DNA of 64,000 bases. Origin: Opitutia bacterium (GTDB lineage Bacteria > Verrucomicrobiota > Verrucomicrobiia > Opitutales > Seribacteraceae). Both the position numbers and the translations under genes were made by a program. The stretch covers positions 1 through 64,000 of the forward strand of contig PAZC01000024.1 in the NCBI GenBank assembly GCA_002716045.1, given 5' to 3'. The notes below the pieces were generated by a model. The model was not told the DNA's origin and ran no database searches. It saw nothing but the letters and a program-made list of their open reading frames with translations. This document shows, piece by piece, positions 45,888 through 55,452 of this stretch (positions are counted from its first letter, which is position 1; each line of letters starts with the position of its first letter).

Positions 45888-47198
45888 ATGCAAACTTTTG
45901 TTCGAGATTTGAGCTGGCTAGTGAGTGGCGGTTGTATTTGCCTAGTATCCGTCGAAGCCAAGATGGTGGAGAATTTCGAACAGCCGGGTCGGCTTGGCGA
46001 TCGCTGGACGGCTAATGTCGGAATGCGTCTTGAGCGTGTCCCCGTGCCGGCTGAGGTTCGCCATGAGGGAGTGGAACGCCGCATGTTGAAGGTGGATGCC
46101 GTGGCTGGTGGATATTTTGCGAGCCAACCCAACTTTCCGCGCTGTCGCTTTCATTCAGCGAAGACAGTCAAGTTTCGGGCCCAAGCGCCGGATGCTTCTG
46201 CCGCTGCACCTGTAATTTTTGAATTTCAGGTTTATTCCACCGATAGAAAGGCATGGCGTTGGCGGAAAGTTACTTTGGACAACCCTGATTGGAGTACAGT
46301 GGAACTACCCACCAAATATTTTCGGCATAGCCCGGCTGCCTTTGTCCCCTTTGAGGAGACTCGGAGATTCGCTTTCCGCTTTCGTGTCGCAGGCCGTTTG
46401 CATCTGGACGGTATCGAGTTAGTCGAAGGCGGCTTCGGGACACGGCCCTCGGAACTGTCCTTGGAAGAGATTGGGAAGATGGCTTTTGGGACCAAGGCAA
46501 CCATTCACCGAGGCAAGACCTTTGCCGTAATTACCGATGAGCCTCGCCTCGAGGAAAAAGATACCTTGGCGGCCCTCGACAAACTGCTGGAGATGGTCTT
46601 GGCTGATTTTCCCGAACTCAAGGCGCCTAAAAGCCTTTCCCCCCTGCTTGTTTTTTCGGATGAGGTTCGTTATCGGGCCTTTTGGGGGGAGCTCGCCGAA
46701 GCATTTAACTCACAAGGCCCCAAGCCTGATTCCGACGGGTATTCCATGCTGGGTATCGCGGGGTCCTACTATGACCCGCGCCAAGGCTCTGTCCGCCCGG
46801 TATACGTCCATGAGGCTTGTCACGCCTTGATGACCCGCCTTCTGGGCATCTCGAGCCAAGGAGATTGGTTGCACGAAGGCTTGGCCAACTACTATCAGTT
46901 GCGTTTCACGAAACAAAATTTCGGAACCATTGCCAAGACTCTGGTTGCCCAGCGCCGACTGATCCCCTTGCCGCGTTTGTTGAACGGCCAGGCAATTAGC
47001 ATGCAAAGCTATGCCCAGTCAGCCCTATTTATAGACTGGATCATGACCAACTCCACGAGGAAGGCCCGTTTCTTGCCAGCCATTCGTTCCATGGCAAAGT
47101 CAGGTTCCACGCTTTTCGATCCTGCGGCCAAGATACATTTCGGAGCGAGTGTGCAACGCATCGAGGCTTCGTGGATGCGCTGGATGCAATCCCGTTGA
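45888..47198 (+). CDS. Secreted gluzincin-type metalloprotease-like protein
   Basis: 436 residues from ATG 45888 (ATG 45825 is an alternative with 21 more residues). A weak signal peptide ends near SVEA. Residues 25-180 look like a beta-sandwich binding domain (VENFEQPGRLGDRW, SAKTVKFRAQAPD, GRLHLDGIELVEGG) resembling CBM11/CIA30 modules. The C-terminal half has VHEACHALMTRLLGI followed by WLHEGLANYYQ: the HExxH plus later Glu of gluzincins (DUF1570-like). The zinc site is intact; the substrate is unknown. Confidence 0.75.
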   Translation: MQTFVRDLSWLVSGGCICLVSVEAKMVENFEQPGRLGDRWTANVGMRLERVPVPAEVRHEGVERRMLKVDAVAGGYFASQPNFPRCRFHSAKTVKFRAQAPDASAAAPVIFEFQVYSTDRKAWRWRKVTLDNPDWSTVELPTKYFRHSPAAFVPFEETRRFAFRFRVAGRLHLDGIELVEGGFGTRPSELSLEEIGKMAFGTKATIHRGKTFAVITDEPRLEEKDTLAALDKLLEMVLADFPELKAPKSLSPLLVFSDEVRYRAFWGELAEAFNSQGPKPDSDGYSMLGIAGSYYDPRQGSVRPVYVHEACHALMTRLLGISSQGDWLHEGLANYYQLRFTKQNFGTIAKTLVAQRRLIPLPRLLNGQAISMQSYAQSALFIDWIMTNSTRKARFLPAIRSMAKSGSTLFDPAAKIHFGASVQRIEASWMRWMQSR

Positions 47199-47205
47199 TC
47201 GTCAA

Positions 47206-47895
47206 CTAATCCTGGATCAGGCTCCAATTGTCGGGCGCCGGTTCCTTTGCCACGCTTTCGCGTATTCGTTTCAGGAATTCTGATCTCGCCATCTCCTTGG
47301 CGCCCAAGCTGGCTAGGTGAGGTGTATTCATTTGGCAATCGATGAGATCGAACCCCCAAGCTTCCAATCGTTCCACGAGTGACCACAAGGCAATTTTCGA
47401 TGCATCGGAAACTTCGTGAAACATGGATTCCCCGAAAAACGTTTTCCCCAGCGCCACCCCGTACAGTCCGCCCACGAGTTGCTCTCCTTGATAAGTTTCC
47501 ACTGAGTGAGCCCGACCAAGCTCATGTAATTTCTCGTAGGCGCCAATCATCTCCTCGGTGATCCAAGTCCCAGCTTGATTGTCTCTCTTGGTGGTGGCGC
47601 AGCGCCGGATTACTTCACCAAAGGCCGTGTCGAGGCGGGTAACGAACTTTCCGGAACGGCGTTTGCGAGCCAAGCTTTTGCTTATCTTCAATTCCTCCGG
47701 AAAAAGCACCAGGCGAGGGTCGGGTGAAAACCAGAGGATCGGATCTTCTTCCGAGTACCAAGGGAAAATTCCATTTTCATAGGCTAACAATAGACGTTCC
47801 ACGGATAAGTCGCCGCCGACCGCGAGCAAACCACTTTCGTGGGCGAGAGACGGATCGGGGAAAGCTATATCTTGGTCCAGAAAATGGATGTTCAT
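47206..47895 (-). CDS. aat: Leucyl/phenylalanyl-tRNA-protein transferase
   Basis: 229 residues from ATG at 47893-47895 (TTG just before is possible). FPDPSLAHESGLLAVGGDLS, YENGIFPWYSEEDPILWFSPDPR and ETYQGEQLVGGLYGVALGKTFFGESMFH are those of Aat, which adds Leu or Phe to N-terminal Lys/Arg of proteins for the N-end rule (ClpAP/ClpS) pathway. Convergent with the gluzincin gene, 7 bp apart. Confidence 0.95.
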   Translation of the reverse strand: MNIHFLDQDIAFPDPSLAHESGLLAVGGDLSVERLLLAYENGIFPWYSEEDPILWFSPDPRLVLFPEELKISKSLARKRRSGKFVTRLDTAFGEVIRRCATTKRDNQAGTWITEEMIGAYEKLHELGRAHSVETYQGEQLVGGLYGVALGKTFFGESMFHEVSDASKIALWSLVERLEAWGFDLIDCQMNTPHLASLGAKEMARSEFLKRIRESVAKEPAPDNWSLIQD

Positions 47896-47923
47896 CAAGA
47901 TTCAGGCGGACGAGAAGACTGAA

Positions 47924-48871
47924 CTATTCTTCCGCAGAGGGGGGCGAGGCAGTTTCGAGCAGGCTTATTTCGGGACGGCAATTGAACCGCACGCCATGAA
48001 GATTTCCGACTCCGCGCGTAATGTGGATCAGGCGCCCCTTCCATTCGTGGAGGCCCTCCACGAAACGATGATCCTCGACCGGGGCAAAAGGGGTTCCGAG
48101 CAGCGGCAGTATGCATTGACCGCCATGGGTGTGGCCGCAAAGCATCAGGTCCCAGTCATAAGAGGCAAGTTCATCCTTTGAGTCGGGATTATGGCACATG
48201 ACAAGAACCGGCGGGCGATTCGTTGTCTTTCCATCGGAGTTTTGAGCTCGAAGGGCTTGGCTTGGCTTCATGGTTCCGCTCCAGAGGTCGTCTAAGCCGA
48301 CAACTACAATCTTTTCCCCTTTGATGAAAATGTTTTCGCTTTGGTTTCGGAGCAGATAAACGCCCGCCTTGGACAAGGTGGTCTCTACTTTGTCGCTGTT
48401 CTTGTAGCCATAGGTGGAGGCGGACCACTTTCCTCCGTCGTGATTGCCAAGACAGGCGAAGGTGGGAGCTTTCTCGCTCAAGGCGCGGAGGACTTCGACA
48501 TAGCGGTCGAACTCTTGATCACTTGCCTTGGAGGTGATGAAGTCACCCGTAATAAAAGTGGCATCTGGTTTTTGCTCCAGACCCATTTCGATTGATTTCT
48601 CTATCAACTCGAAGGGCACGACGGAGGAAAAATGAAAGTCAGAGAGGTGAAGTAGGCGTAGCTTTTTGCCTGTCTTGAACTTGTCATGGGGCAAAAGGTG
48701 GCTTGATGTTCGCAGCCAACTGGATTCCCAGAATCTAGAGTATCCAGCAGCGACGCCACCGGCGACCCCCAGTCCAAGCACGGCTTTCAGCCAGCGACGG
48801 CGTGATTCTTTTTTGCCTTTCGGTTGGTTTACGGGGAGGGATTGCCGGAAGTCAGGAGGCTTTTCGTCCAT
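47924..48871 (-). CDS. Metallophosphoesterase, membrane-anchored
   Basis: 315 residues. An N-terminal membrane segment with ESRRRWLKAVLGLGVAGG (Tat-like twin arginines) precedes the phosphoesterase core: LLHLSDFHFS, ITGDFI, CLGNHDGGKW and LCGHTHGGQCI, the full set of metal ligands. It fits the YkuE/LpxG-like group that removes phosphate from lipid-linked or nucleotide substrates at the membrane. Co-transcribed with hisS and aat by spacing. Confidence 0.88.
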   Translation of the reverse strand: MDEKPPDFRQSLPVNQPKGKKESRRRWLKAVLGLGVAGGVAAGYSRFWESSWLRTSSHLLPHDKFKTGKKLRLLHLSDFHFSSVVPFELIEKSIEMGLEQKPDATFITGDFITSKASDQEFDRYVEVLRALSEKAPTFACLGNHDGGKWSASTYGYKNSDKVETTLSKAGVYLLRNQSENIFIKGEKIVVVGLDDLWSGTMKPSQALRAQNSDGKTTNRPPVLVMCHNPDSKDELASYDWDLMLCGHTHGGQCILPLLGTPFAPVEDHRFVEGLHEWKGRLIHITRGVGNLHGVRFNCRPEISLLETASPPSAEE

Positions 48872-48886
48872 CGTTACCCCACCGGA

Positions 48887-50230
48887 TCAGGAATTTGGCG
48901 CGATGCCCCCAGCTTCCTCTATGGCAAGCAATTGCTCCAAGAGGGCTTTGGACTCGGTTGTTTCTTCCATTCCACTGGCCAAGTCCTTGATCTTCACCTG
49001 ACTGGCTGCGACTTCCTCCTCGCCATAGATCAGGGCGAAGTCAGCTCCTGATTTACCAGCTTCTCGAAATTGTTTGCCGAAGCCCTGTTCGCGTAGCGCG
49101 TAACCTACCGAGTAGCCCGCTTGTCTTAGCAGCGAGGCATCATGGAGCGCCACGTTGCGCTCCTTTTCGCCGGCAGTCACAAGGTAAAGGTCGGGTCCTC
49201 CTGAGAGTTCGGGCAACAGGCCGTTCTTTTCCAGGCAATCGGCGAGGGTAACGTCCCCGAGCGCGAAACCAGTTGCCGGCAGATCAGTGTCACCTCCTGA
49301 TAATTTGGCGACCAAGTGGTCGTAGCGACCTCCGCCAGCTAGAGCTCGACTGTCTCCGCTGGTCTCAAATACCTCGTATACGAAACCAGTGTAGTATGCC
49401 AGCCCTCTCACTATGCCTAGATCGATTGCTACTGATTCCATGTATCCCATGGATTCCAAGCTAGCCATGAGGCGTTGCCAATCAGTGGCCCGCTGGTCGG
49501 CGGGATCTCCAATCTCCAGAGAAAAGGATTTCAGCATTTCAACCACGGACTCCACGTTGTTTACCGCTTTCAATTCCTCGATGCCGCCTAGCAAATCATC
49601 ACTTTGTTCAGGAAGGACGGCCTCCATGGCTTCCTTGGTGGCTTCTGGCTTTCGGCGGCCGCTTTTGTCTATGATTGCGAGTATCTCGCCTTTTTGGGTT
49701 TCCGGTATCTTGCGACTTTCCAGAAAAAGGCTCCATATGACGCGGTCACTCAGTCGCACTCGGAAGTGGTCTTGCTCGAGACCGAATTCCCTCAAGATCG
49801 AAATGAGCAGGGCGATCACTTCGGCATCCGCCGCCGGGTCGGTTTCTCCGAGAATATCAGCGTTGAACTGAAAGAACGAGCGAAGCCGTCCCTTTTGTGG
49901 GCGCTCGTATCGAAAATGTTCCCCCAAATGAAACCACTTGATGGGTTTTTTCAGTGATTCGGCCTTGGCTCCGGCCAAGCGAGCGAGGGAGGGCGTCAGT
50001 TCCGGGCGCAGAGCGACAGCGCGGCCACCTTGGTCCGTGAAATGAAAGAGTTGGGATACGATTTCCTCACCGGATTTCTCCAGATAGAGGTCAAGGGGCT
50101 CCAGGACAGGGGAATCAAATTCGCTGAAATCGAAACGTTCAGCTACTTCACGGATGATACCGAAGATGTGGTTTCGTTTGGTGAGAGCTTCGGGATAGAA
50201 GTCTCGGAAGCCGGGAAGGTGCTCGAACAT
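48887..50230 (-). CDS. hisS: Histidyl-tRNA synthetase
   Basis: 447 residues, class II. PGFRDFYPEALTKRNHIF at the start, motif 2 LGEHFRYERPQKGRLRSFFQ, the histidine-binding LAGGGRYDHLVAKL (motif) and a C-terminal anticodon-binding domain with LYLVTAGEKERNVALHDA. It charges tRNA-His. It lies 29 bp downstream of the IHF/HU gene and 15 bp ahead of the phosphoesterase. Confidence 0.94.
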   Translation of the reverse strand: MFEHLPGFRDFYPEALTKRNHIFGIIREVAERFDFSEFDSPVLEPLDLYLEKSGEEIVSQLFHFTDQGGRAVALRPELTPSLARLAGAKAESLKKPIKWFHLGEHFRYERPQKGRLRSFFQFNADILGETDPAADAEVIALLISILREFGLEQDHFRVRLSDRVIWSLFLESRKIPETQKGEILAIIDKSGRRKPEATKEAMEAVLPEQSDDLLGGIEELKAVNNVESVVEMLKSFSLEIGDPADQRATDWQRLMASLESMGYMESVAIDLGIVRGLAYYTGFVYEVFETSGDSRALAGGGRYDHLVAKLSGGDTDLPATGFALGDVTLADCLEKNGLLPELSGGPDLYLVTAGEKERNVALHDASLLRQAGYSVGYALREQGFGKQFREAGKSGADFALIYGEEEVAASQVKIKDLASGMEETTESKALLEQLLAIEEAGGIAPNS

Positions 50231-50259
50231 GGTCGGGCGGAAGAGGCCCGGGTTCTACC

Positions 50260-50577
50260 TCAGGCGTCCTCGAGTAGATCGAGGTCCAAATCCTTGAGAG
50301 CGGCCTTCAATTCTTTGCCGGCCTTGAACTTGACGACTGCCCGCCGCGGAATCTCGACGTCGGTTTCGGGGCGATTGGGGTTACGTCCCACACGAGCTTT
50401 CCTCACTTGAATCTCAAAGACACCGAATTTTCTGAGCTCGATGTTTTTTCCACGAGCCAAAGCATTTTGGATGGCGTCGAGGGTATCTTGAACAATTTCC
50501 CTGACCACGTTTTGCTTGTGGTTTCGTTTGTTGTAGATCTCCAGAACGATTTGACGCTTGGTGAGGTTGGAAGCCAT
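50260..50577 (-). CDS. HU/IHF-family DNA-binding protein
   Basis: 105 residues. LTKRQIVLEIYNKRNHKQNVVREIV at the start and GVFEIQVRKARVGRNPNRPETDVEIP, with the DNA-intercalating Pro in RNPNRPE, identify the HU/IHF fold; the C-terminal extension (KALKDLDLDLLEDA-like) is acidic. It bends DNA in nucleoid architecture or recombination. Whether it is IHF-alpha or -beta is not decidable. First gene of the hisS run. Confidence 0.9.
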   Translation of the reverse strand: MASNLTKRQIVLEIYNKRNHKQNVVREIVQDTLDAIQNALARGKNIELRKFGVFEIQVRKARVGRNPNRPETDVEIPRRAVVKFKAGKELKAALKDLDLDLLEDA

Positions 50578-50686
50578 GATTACTTTCCGTTTGAAAATTA
50601 TGAGGTTCGCTGTTTTCTTGAGGTAATTTCGCTTTGAGGTTTTTTTGTAAGCGGCAAACTGTCAACCCTTTATTTGAAAGTTTAAC

Positions 50687-52282
50687 ATGGCCAAAAAGGA
50701 CGATGATAATCCTTTGGAGGAAATTCAGAAGCAACTTAGTCAGTTACTGAAAGGACAGAATGTGCAAGTAGCATTCGCTCCTTTCATGAAAGCTGCCGAG
50801 GATAGGCAACAAGAGAGTGAGGAGGACGATGAGGAACCCATCGAACCCGAGTCTGACGACAGTTTACAGGGGTTTCGTGATTTTGACCGCAAACCAAAGG
50901 AGATTCGCGATTATCTGGATCGCTTTGTAATCAAGCAGGAACAGGCGAAGCGGGTTTTGTCGGTTGCGGTATGCGATCATTACAACCATGTCCGTCACTG
51001 CGTCGAGAACCCAGACGCTGCCTCCCGGGAATACGTTAAGCCCAACGTTTTGTTGCTGGGACCCACCGGGGTAGGGAAAACCTACTTGATGCGCAACGTC
51101 GCAAAGTTGCTCGGGGTTCCTTTCGTGAAGGCAGACGCGACCAAGTTTTCAGAGACCGGTTACGTGGGCTATGACGTGGAGGACATTGTCCGCGACTTGG
51201 TCAAAGTCGCCGATGGTGACGTGGAATTGGCTCAGCATGGAATAATCTACGTCGACGAAATCGACAAGATAGCCTCCGCTGCCTCCAAGGGCGGGCGTGA
51301 CGTTTCCGGCAGGGGCGTCCAGATCAACCTCCTCAAGTTAATGGAGGAAACCGAGGTGAACTTGCATTCCGCCCATGACATGATGGGGCAGATGAAGGCG
51401 ATGATGGAAATGCAGCAAGGAGGCAAGCCGGGCAAGCGCAGCATCAGTACACGCAACATATTGTTCATAGTGAGCGGGGCGTTTGATCAATTGGCCGAAG
51501 ACGTGAAACGTCGCCTAGACCGAAACAAAATCGGTTTTGGCCCTAGCGATGCCGATGATGACAACACTTCCCGTTACCTTGCCATGGCGGAGACCCGCGA
51601 CTTCATTAACTATGGATTCGAACCCGAATTCGTCGGACGGCTTCCGGTTCGGGTGGCATGCGAAGAATTGCGTCCCACTGACTTGGCGGAAATTCTTCTT
51701 TCTTCCGAAGGCAACGTGCTGGAGCAGTTGCGAAGAGATTTTCAAGGATACGACATTAGTTTCGAGATGGATGAGGAGTCCATTCACAGGGTGGCTGAGT
51801 TGGCCTACAAGGAAAATACCGGAGCTCGCGGGCTAGTAACTGTGTTGGAGCGTGTTTTTAGAGATTTCAAGTTCGAGTTGCCCTCCACTGCGGTCAAGGA
51901 ATTCAAGGTTAATGCCGAAATGGTGGACGATCCATCCGTTACCTTGGCAAAGCTTCTCGAAGACAACGCCGACTTGCTGGACGAGGCAATGCTCGGGGAC
52001 ATTGATCGCTTCGCGGAAGATTTCAAGCAACGGCACGGTTTCAGCCTTCGTTTTCACAAGCCCGCCAAGCAGGCCTTGGCCACAATTGCGAAAAAGAGCG
52101 GTCGATCGGTTTACGCCATATGCGAACGCAAGTTTTCCGATCTGGAGCATGGCTTGAAGATCATACACCAGCGGACGGGGCGAGATTCTTTCCCCATCGA
52201 CAAGAAGGTGGTCGCCGATCCGGACAAGGAACTGTCGCGCTGGGTAGTTGAAAGTTTTCGAGGCCAAGAGGACGAGAGCTGA
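50687..52282 (+). CDS. clpX: ClpX-like AAA+ unfoldase without zinc finger
   Basis: 531 residues. AAA+ core intact: Walker A GPTGVGKT (125-132), pore loop GYVG (158-161), Walker [10 protein letters not shown] (186-194), the ClpP-docking tripeptide IGF (282-284, in KIGFGPSDA) and [11 protein letters not shown] (sensor/arginine region). The N-terminal 70 residues are acidic and disordered and have no Cys, so the ClpX zinc-binding domain that recruits SspB/UmuD-type adaptors is missing. It unfolds tagged proteins, likely for a ClpP encoded elsewhere. ubiE follows after 22 bp. Confidence 0.88.
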   Translation: MAKKDDDNPLEEIQKQLSQLLKGQNVQVAFAPFMKAAEDRQQESEEDDEEPIEPESDDSLQGFRDFDRKPKEIRDYLDRFVIKQEQAKRVLSVAVCDHYNHVRHCVENPDAASREYVKPNVLLLGPTGVGKTYLMRNVAKLLGVPFVKADATKFSETGYVGYDVEDIVRDLVKVADGDVELAQHGIIYVDEIDKIASAASKGGRDVSGRGVQINLLKLMEETEVNLHSAHDMMGQMKAMMEMQQGGKPGKRSISTRNILFIVSGAFDQLAEDVKRRLDRNKIGFGPSDADDDNTSRYLAMAETRDFINYGFEPEFVGRLPVRVACEELRPTDLAEILLSSEGNVLEQLRRDFQGYDISFEMDEESIHRVAELAYKENTGARGLVTVLERVFRDFKFELPSTAVKEFKVNAEMVDDPSVTLAKLLEDNADLLDEAMLGDIDRFAEDFKQRHGFSLRFHKPAKQALATIAKKSGRSVYAICERKFSDLEHGLKIIHQRTGRDSFPIDKKVVADPDKELSRWVVESFRGQEDES

Positions 52283-52304
52283 ACTTTGCCCAACAGGAAA
52301 GGGC

Positions 52305-53018
52305 ATGACCACACCCCGTTCGGAAGCTGTCGAGCGAACCTTCGCCGGCATCGCCCCAAGATATGACTTTGCCAATCACCTGCTTAGTTTCGGGATTGAT
52401 TATAGTTGGCGCCGTTTGCTTGTCCATTCTTGCTCCGCCAGTCATCCGGACAAGGTGCTTGATTTGGCCACGGGGAGCGGGGACGTTGCCTTTGCCTTGG
52501 AGCGGGCATTGCCGAAGGAAGCGGATGTGATTGGCTTGGATTTCTGCCAACCGATGCTCGATCAAGCCAGGCTCAAGTGGAAAGATCGTGGTTCGCCATC
52601 CAACCTGAAGTTTCTTCATGGCGATTGCCTTGATTTATCCTTTGCCGATGGATCTTTCGATGCAATCACCATGGCCTTTGGTTTTCGTAACCTGGAGGAT
52701 CGGCCTCGCGGATTATCCGAGATGTTGCGCGTGTTGCGTCCTGGAGGGCGACTTCACCTTCTCGAGTTCAGTCAGCCTTTTCTTGTTATACGCCCATTCT
52801 ATTACTTCTATTTGCGAGCTGTCCTGCCGCTCTTTGCTTGGTTGGTGACCGGTGATCGCAAAGCTTACCAATACCTTGGCTCGTCGATCCAAGGATTTCC
52901 TGATCGCAGAGGCTTGACCGGGGAATTGTTGGAAGCTGGCTTCGGCAAGGTGAGCGCGCGTCCTCTTACTGGCGCGATCGTGGCGTTGCACGTGGCTGAA
53001 AAGAAGTCGTCCGACTAG
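52305..53018 (+). CDS. ubiE: Demethylmenaquinone/ubiquinone methyltransferase
   Basis: 237 residues from ATG 52305, preceded by [46 protein letters not shown] (SAM-binding) and [16 protein letters not shown] with [13 protein letters not shown] define the UbiE/MenG family, which methylates the quinone ring in menaquinone or ubiquinone synthesis. No other quinone gene is in the window, so which quinone is made cannot be said. The stop overlaps the next gene's stop tail-to-tail. Confidence 0.93.
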   Translation: MTTPRSEAVERTFAGIAPRYDFANHLLSFGIDYSWRRLLVHSCSASHPDKVLDLATGSGDVAFALERALPKEADVIGLDFCQPMLDQARLKWKDRGSPSNLKFLHGDCLDLSFADGSFDAITMAFGFRNLEDRPRGLSEMLRVLRPGGRLHLLEFSQPFLVIRPFYYFYLRAVLPLFAWLVTGDRKAYQYLGSSIQGFPDRRGLTGELLEAGFGKVSARPLTGAIVALHVAEKKSSD

Positions 53019-55381
53019 GGTTTGGCATTCTGCTTGTCTAGTAACTCGGCAAGCGCCTTGGCTGTGGTCACCGGATTTTCGCAAACTTGCTCGCGACAAA
53101 CGTAGGCGGTCGCTTTCCCGTCGATCGCGACTTGGTTTTCCAGAAAGGGAGCGAGTTCCACGATCGCGGGATTTTCACCTTCCTCACGAAACAGGAGGAC
53201 CTTGTTGGGAAGAAATCTTTGCCTCACTGTCTTTAGCATGGCTTGCGCTTCCTTTGACTCAAGGTCTCCGGCAATCACGATTTCCAGGGATGGTCCCATC
53301 GCGAAGTCGAGAGCCGAAAGCCATTGGGTATGCCCTTGCCCGCTGCGCGCTATGGCGCCGGCGAAGGCTTGAACCAAGGCTTGGGCTTTCTCTTCATAGG
53401 CAGTGCGCCCGGTGGCGCGGGCAAGGCGCACGAGATTGAGCGCCATGATGGAATTGCCGGAGGGTATGGCGCCGTCGTAACTTTCCATCGCTCGCACCAG
53501 AAGTTTTTCACCATCGTTGGCGGTGAGGAAGAACCCGGCTCCTTCCTTGTCCCAGAAATGCTTCAAGGTGAGATCGGCGAGAGCGAGGGCTTCCTTCAGG
53601 TAACGTGTTTCGAAACTCGCTTGGTAAAGGTCAACCAAACCATGGATCATGAATGCATAATCCTCCAGGTGCGCAGGCAAGCCGGCGTTGCCGTTGCGGG
53701 CTCGCTTGAGCAGGCGCCCATCCTTGCGTTTTAGCGTAGTCAGGCAATAGTCGGCGGCCTTGCGGGCCACTGCTAGGTAATCCTTGTCATCCAGGGCTTG
53801 AGCGGCTTGGGCGAAAGCGGAGATCATGAGCCCGTTCCAATCAGTCAGTATCTTGTCGTCCTTTTGGGGATGCATGCGTTTTTCGCGTGCTTCAAAAAGT
53901 GCTTTGCGACTGCTGGCCAACTCCTTTCGCAGAACGGTTTCCTCGATATCCAGTTGGCGGGCCACGACATCCAGGGTAGCTTGCAGAAAAGGTACGTTGG
54001 TGCCGGTGCGTTCACCGGTGGCCTCCTCGATGAAGGTGCCTTCATCGGTGAAGTTGTACACTTTCATGAAGCGTTCGGCTTTTTCCTTACCGAGAATCGT
54101 GGAAACTTCATCTTTCGTCCAGACGTAGAATTTGCCTTCCTCCCCCTCGCTGTCGGCGTCTTCGGCCGAGTAGAATCCGCCCTCCGTATCCGTCATGTCA
54201 CGCATTACGTAAGTAAGAACCTCACGCGCGAAATCCGCATACCTTTCATTGTCCGAGGCTTGGTAGCATTCCAGGTTGGCGACCACGAAGAGAGCTTGGT
54301 CATACAGCATTTTCTCGAAGTGCGGCAGAAACCAGCGTTCATCGGTTGAATACCTGTGTATGCCCAGTCCCACATGATCGTAGACCCCGCCCAGCCGAAT
54401 CTTGGTCAAGGTGTTCTCTACCATGGCCAAGGCACTTTCCTCGTCAAATCGAGCATGATGGCGAAGCAGGAAACTCAAGTTATGGGCTGTAGGGAACTTG
54501 GGGCGTTCCCCAAAACCTCCGTTGACTGAATCGTAACTCCTCTTGAATCCTGCGAAAGCAGCCCGAAACGCTGATTCGTCCAAGGTCTCTCCCGGTTGGA
54601 CTCCCGAGACCTCAGCCAGTTGAGCCACGATGGCTGTCGTAACTTCACCCACTTTGGGCCGTTGGTTTTTCCAGGCATCGTTTAGTTGTGGCAGGAGTTC
54701 CATCATGCCGGTACTGCCGAAGCGGCTTTGCTTGGGGAAGTAAGTTCCCGCGAAGAAAGGCTTTTTGTCCGGCGTCATGACCACCGTCATCGGCCAACCG
54801 CCCCGCCCAGTCATCATTTGGGTGACGCTCATGTAGACGTTGTCAATGTCGGGTCGTTCTTCTCGATCCACCTTCACGCAGACAAACCATTTGTTCATCA
54901 GCGCAGCCACCTCCTCGTCCTCGAAAGACTCGTGTTCCATCACGTGGCACCAGTGGCAGGTGGTATAGCCTACGGAGAGAAAGACCGGCTTGTCTTCCTT
55001 GCGGGCTTTTTCAAAGGCTTCTTCCCCCCATGGATACCAGTTTATCGGGTTCCCCGCGTGTTGGAGCAAATAGGGGCTTTGCTCGAAGACCAGGCGATTA
55101 TATTTGGGGCCGCCATCAGGCGGGAGCTTGGCCAACTCTTCCGCAGAAGGAATGGGCACGCGTTTGTGGCTTTTTTCTTCCGAATGATTGTCGTCTGCAT
55201 TCACGTCATTGTCTTTCTTCGGCAAGGGCGTTGGGGTAATTTCGATATTAGCCGAGGTATTGTTGGTCTCTTGGTTTTTCTCGCCTGTCTCCTTTTGGGC
55301 GCCGCAGGATAAAACGAAGAGGCATCCAAGCGCTGCGCTTGCCATTCGATGGATTGCATGTCTTTTGCGAAGGCTTTGCAT
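53015..55381 (-). CDS. DUF255 thioredoxin-domain lipoprotein (YyaL/SSP411-like)
   Basis: 788 residues from ATG at 55379-55381. A lipoprotein signal ends FVLSCGAQ. After a Thr/Asn/Asp linker, [29 protein letters not shown] and [21 protein letters not shown] carry the CHWCH redox site of the DUF255 (thioredoxin-like) domain; an (alpha/alpha)6 barrel follows as in YyaL and human SPATA20. Enzymatic role unproven. The lipoprotein form puts it in the periplasm, unlike the cytosolic relatives. Confidence 0.9.
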   Translation of the reverse strand: MQSLRKRHAIHRMASAALGCLFVLSCGAQKETGEKNQETNNTSANIEITPTPLPKKDNDVNADDNHSEEKSHKRVPIPSAEELAKLPPDGGPKYNRLVFEQSPYLLQHAGNPINWYPWGEEAFEKARKEDKPVFLSVGYTTCHWCHVMEHESFEDEEVAALMNKWFVCVKVDREERPDIDNVYMSVTQMMTGRGGWPMTVVMTPDKKPFFAGTYFPKQSRFGSTGMMELLPQLNDAWKNQRPKVGEVTTAIVAQLAEVSGVQPGETLDESAFRAAFAGFKRSYDSVNGGFGERPKFPTAHNLSFLLRHHARFDEESALAMVENTLTKIRLGGVYDHVGLGIHRYSTDERWFLPHFEKMLYDQALFVVANLECYQASDNERYADFAREVLTYVMRDMTDTEGGFYSAEDADSEGEEGKFYVWTKDEVSTILGKEKAERFMKVYNFTDEGTFIEEATGERTGTNVPFLQATLDVVARQLDIEETVLRKELASSRKALFEAREKRMHPQKDDKILTDWNGLMISAFAQAAQALDDKDYLAVARKAADYCLTTLKRKDGRLLKRARNGNAGLPAHLEDYAFMIHGLVDLYQASFETRYLKEALALADLTLKHFWDKEGAGFFLTANDGEKLLVRAMESYDGAIPSGNSIMALNLVRLARATGRTAYEEKAQALVQAFAGAIARSGQGHTQWLSALDFAMGPSLEIVIAGDLESKEAQAMLKTVRQRFLPNKVLLFREEGENPAIVELAPFLENQVAIDGKATAYVCREQVCENPVTTAKALAELLDKQNAKP

Positions 55382-55452
55382 GTCAAATTCCTTAAGGCGT
55401 TGCGAAAGTTTCTTTCGCTTGAGCAATCGAAATATTCAGCAATCGCTTGGCA

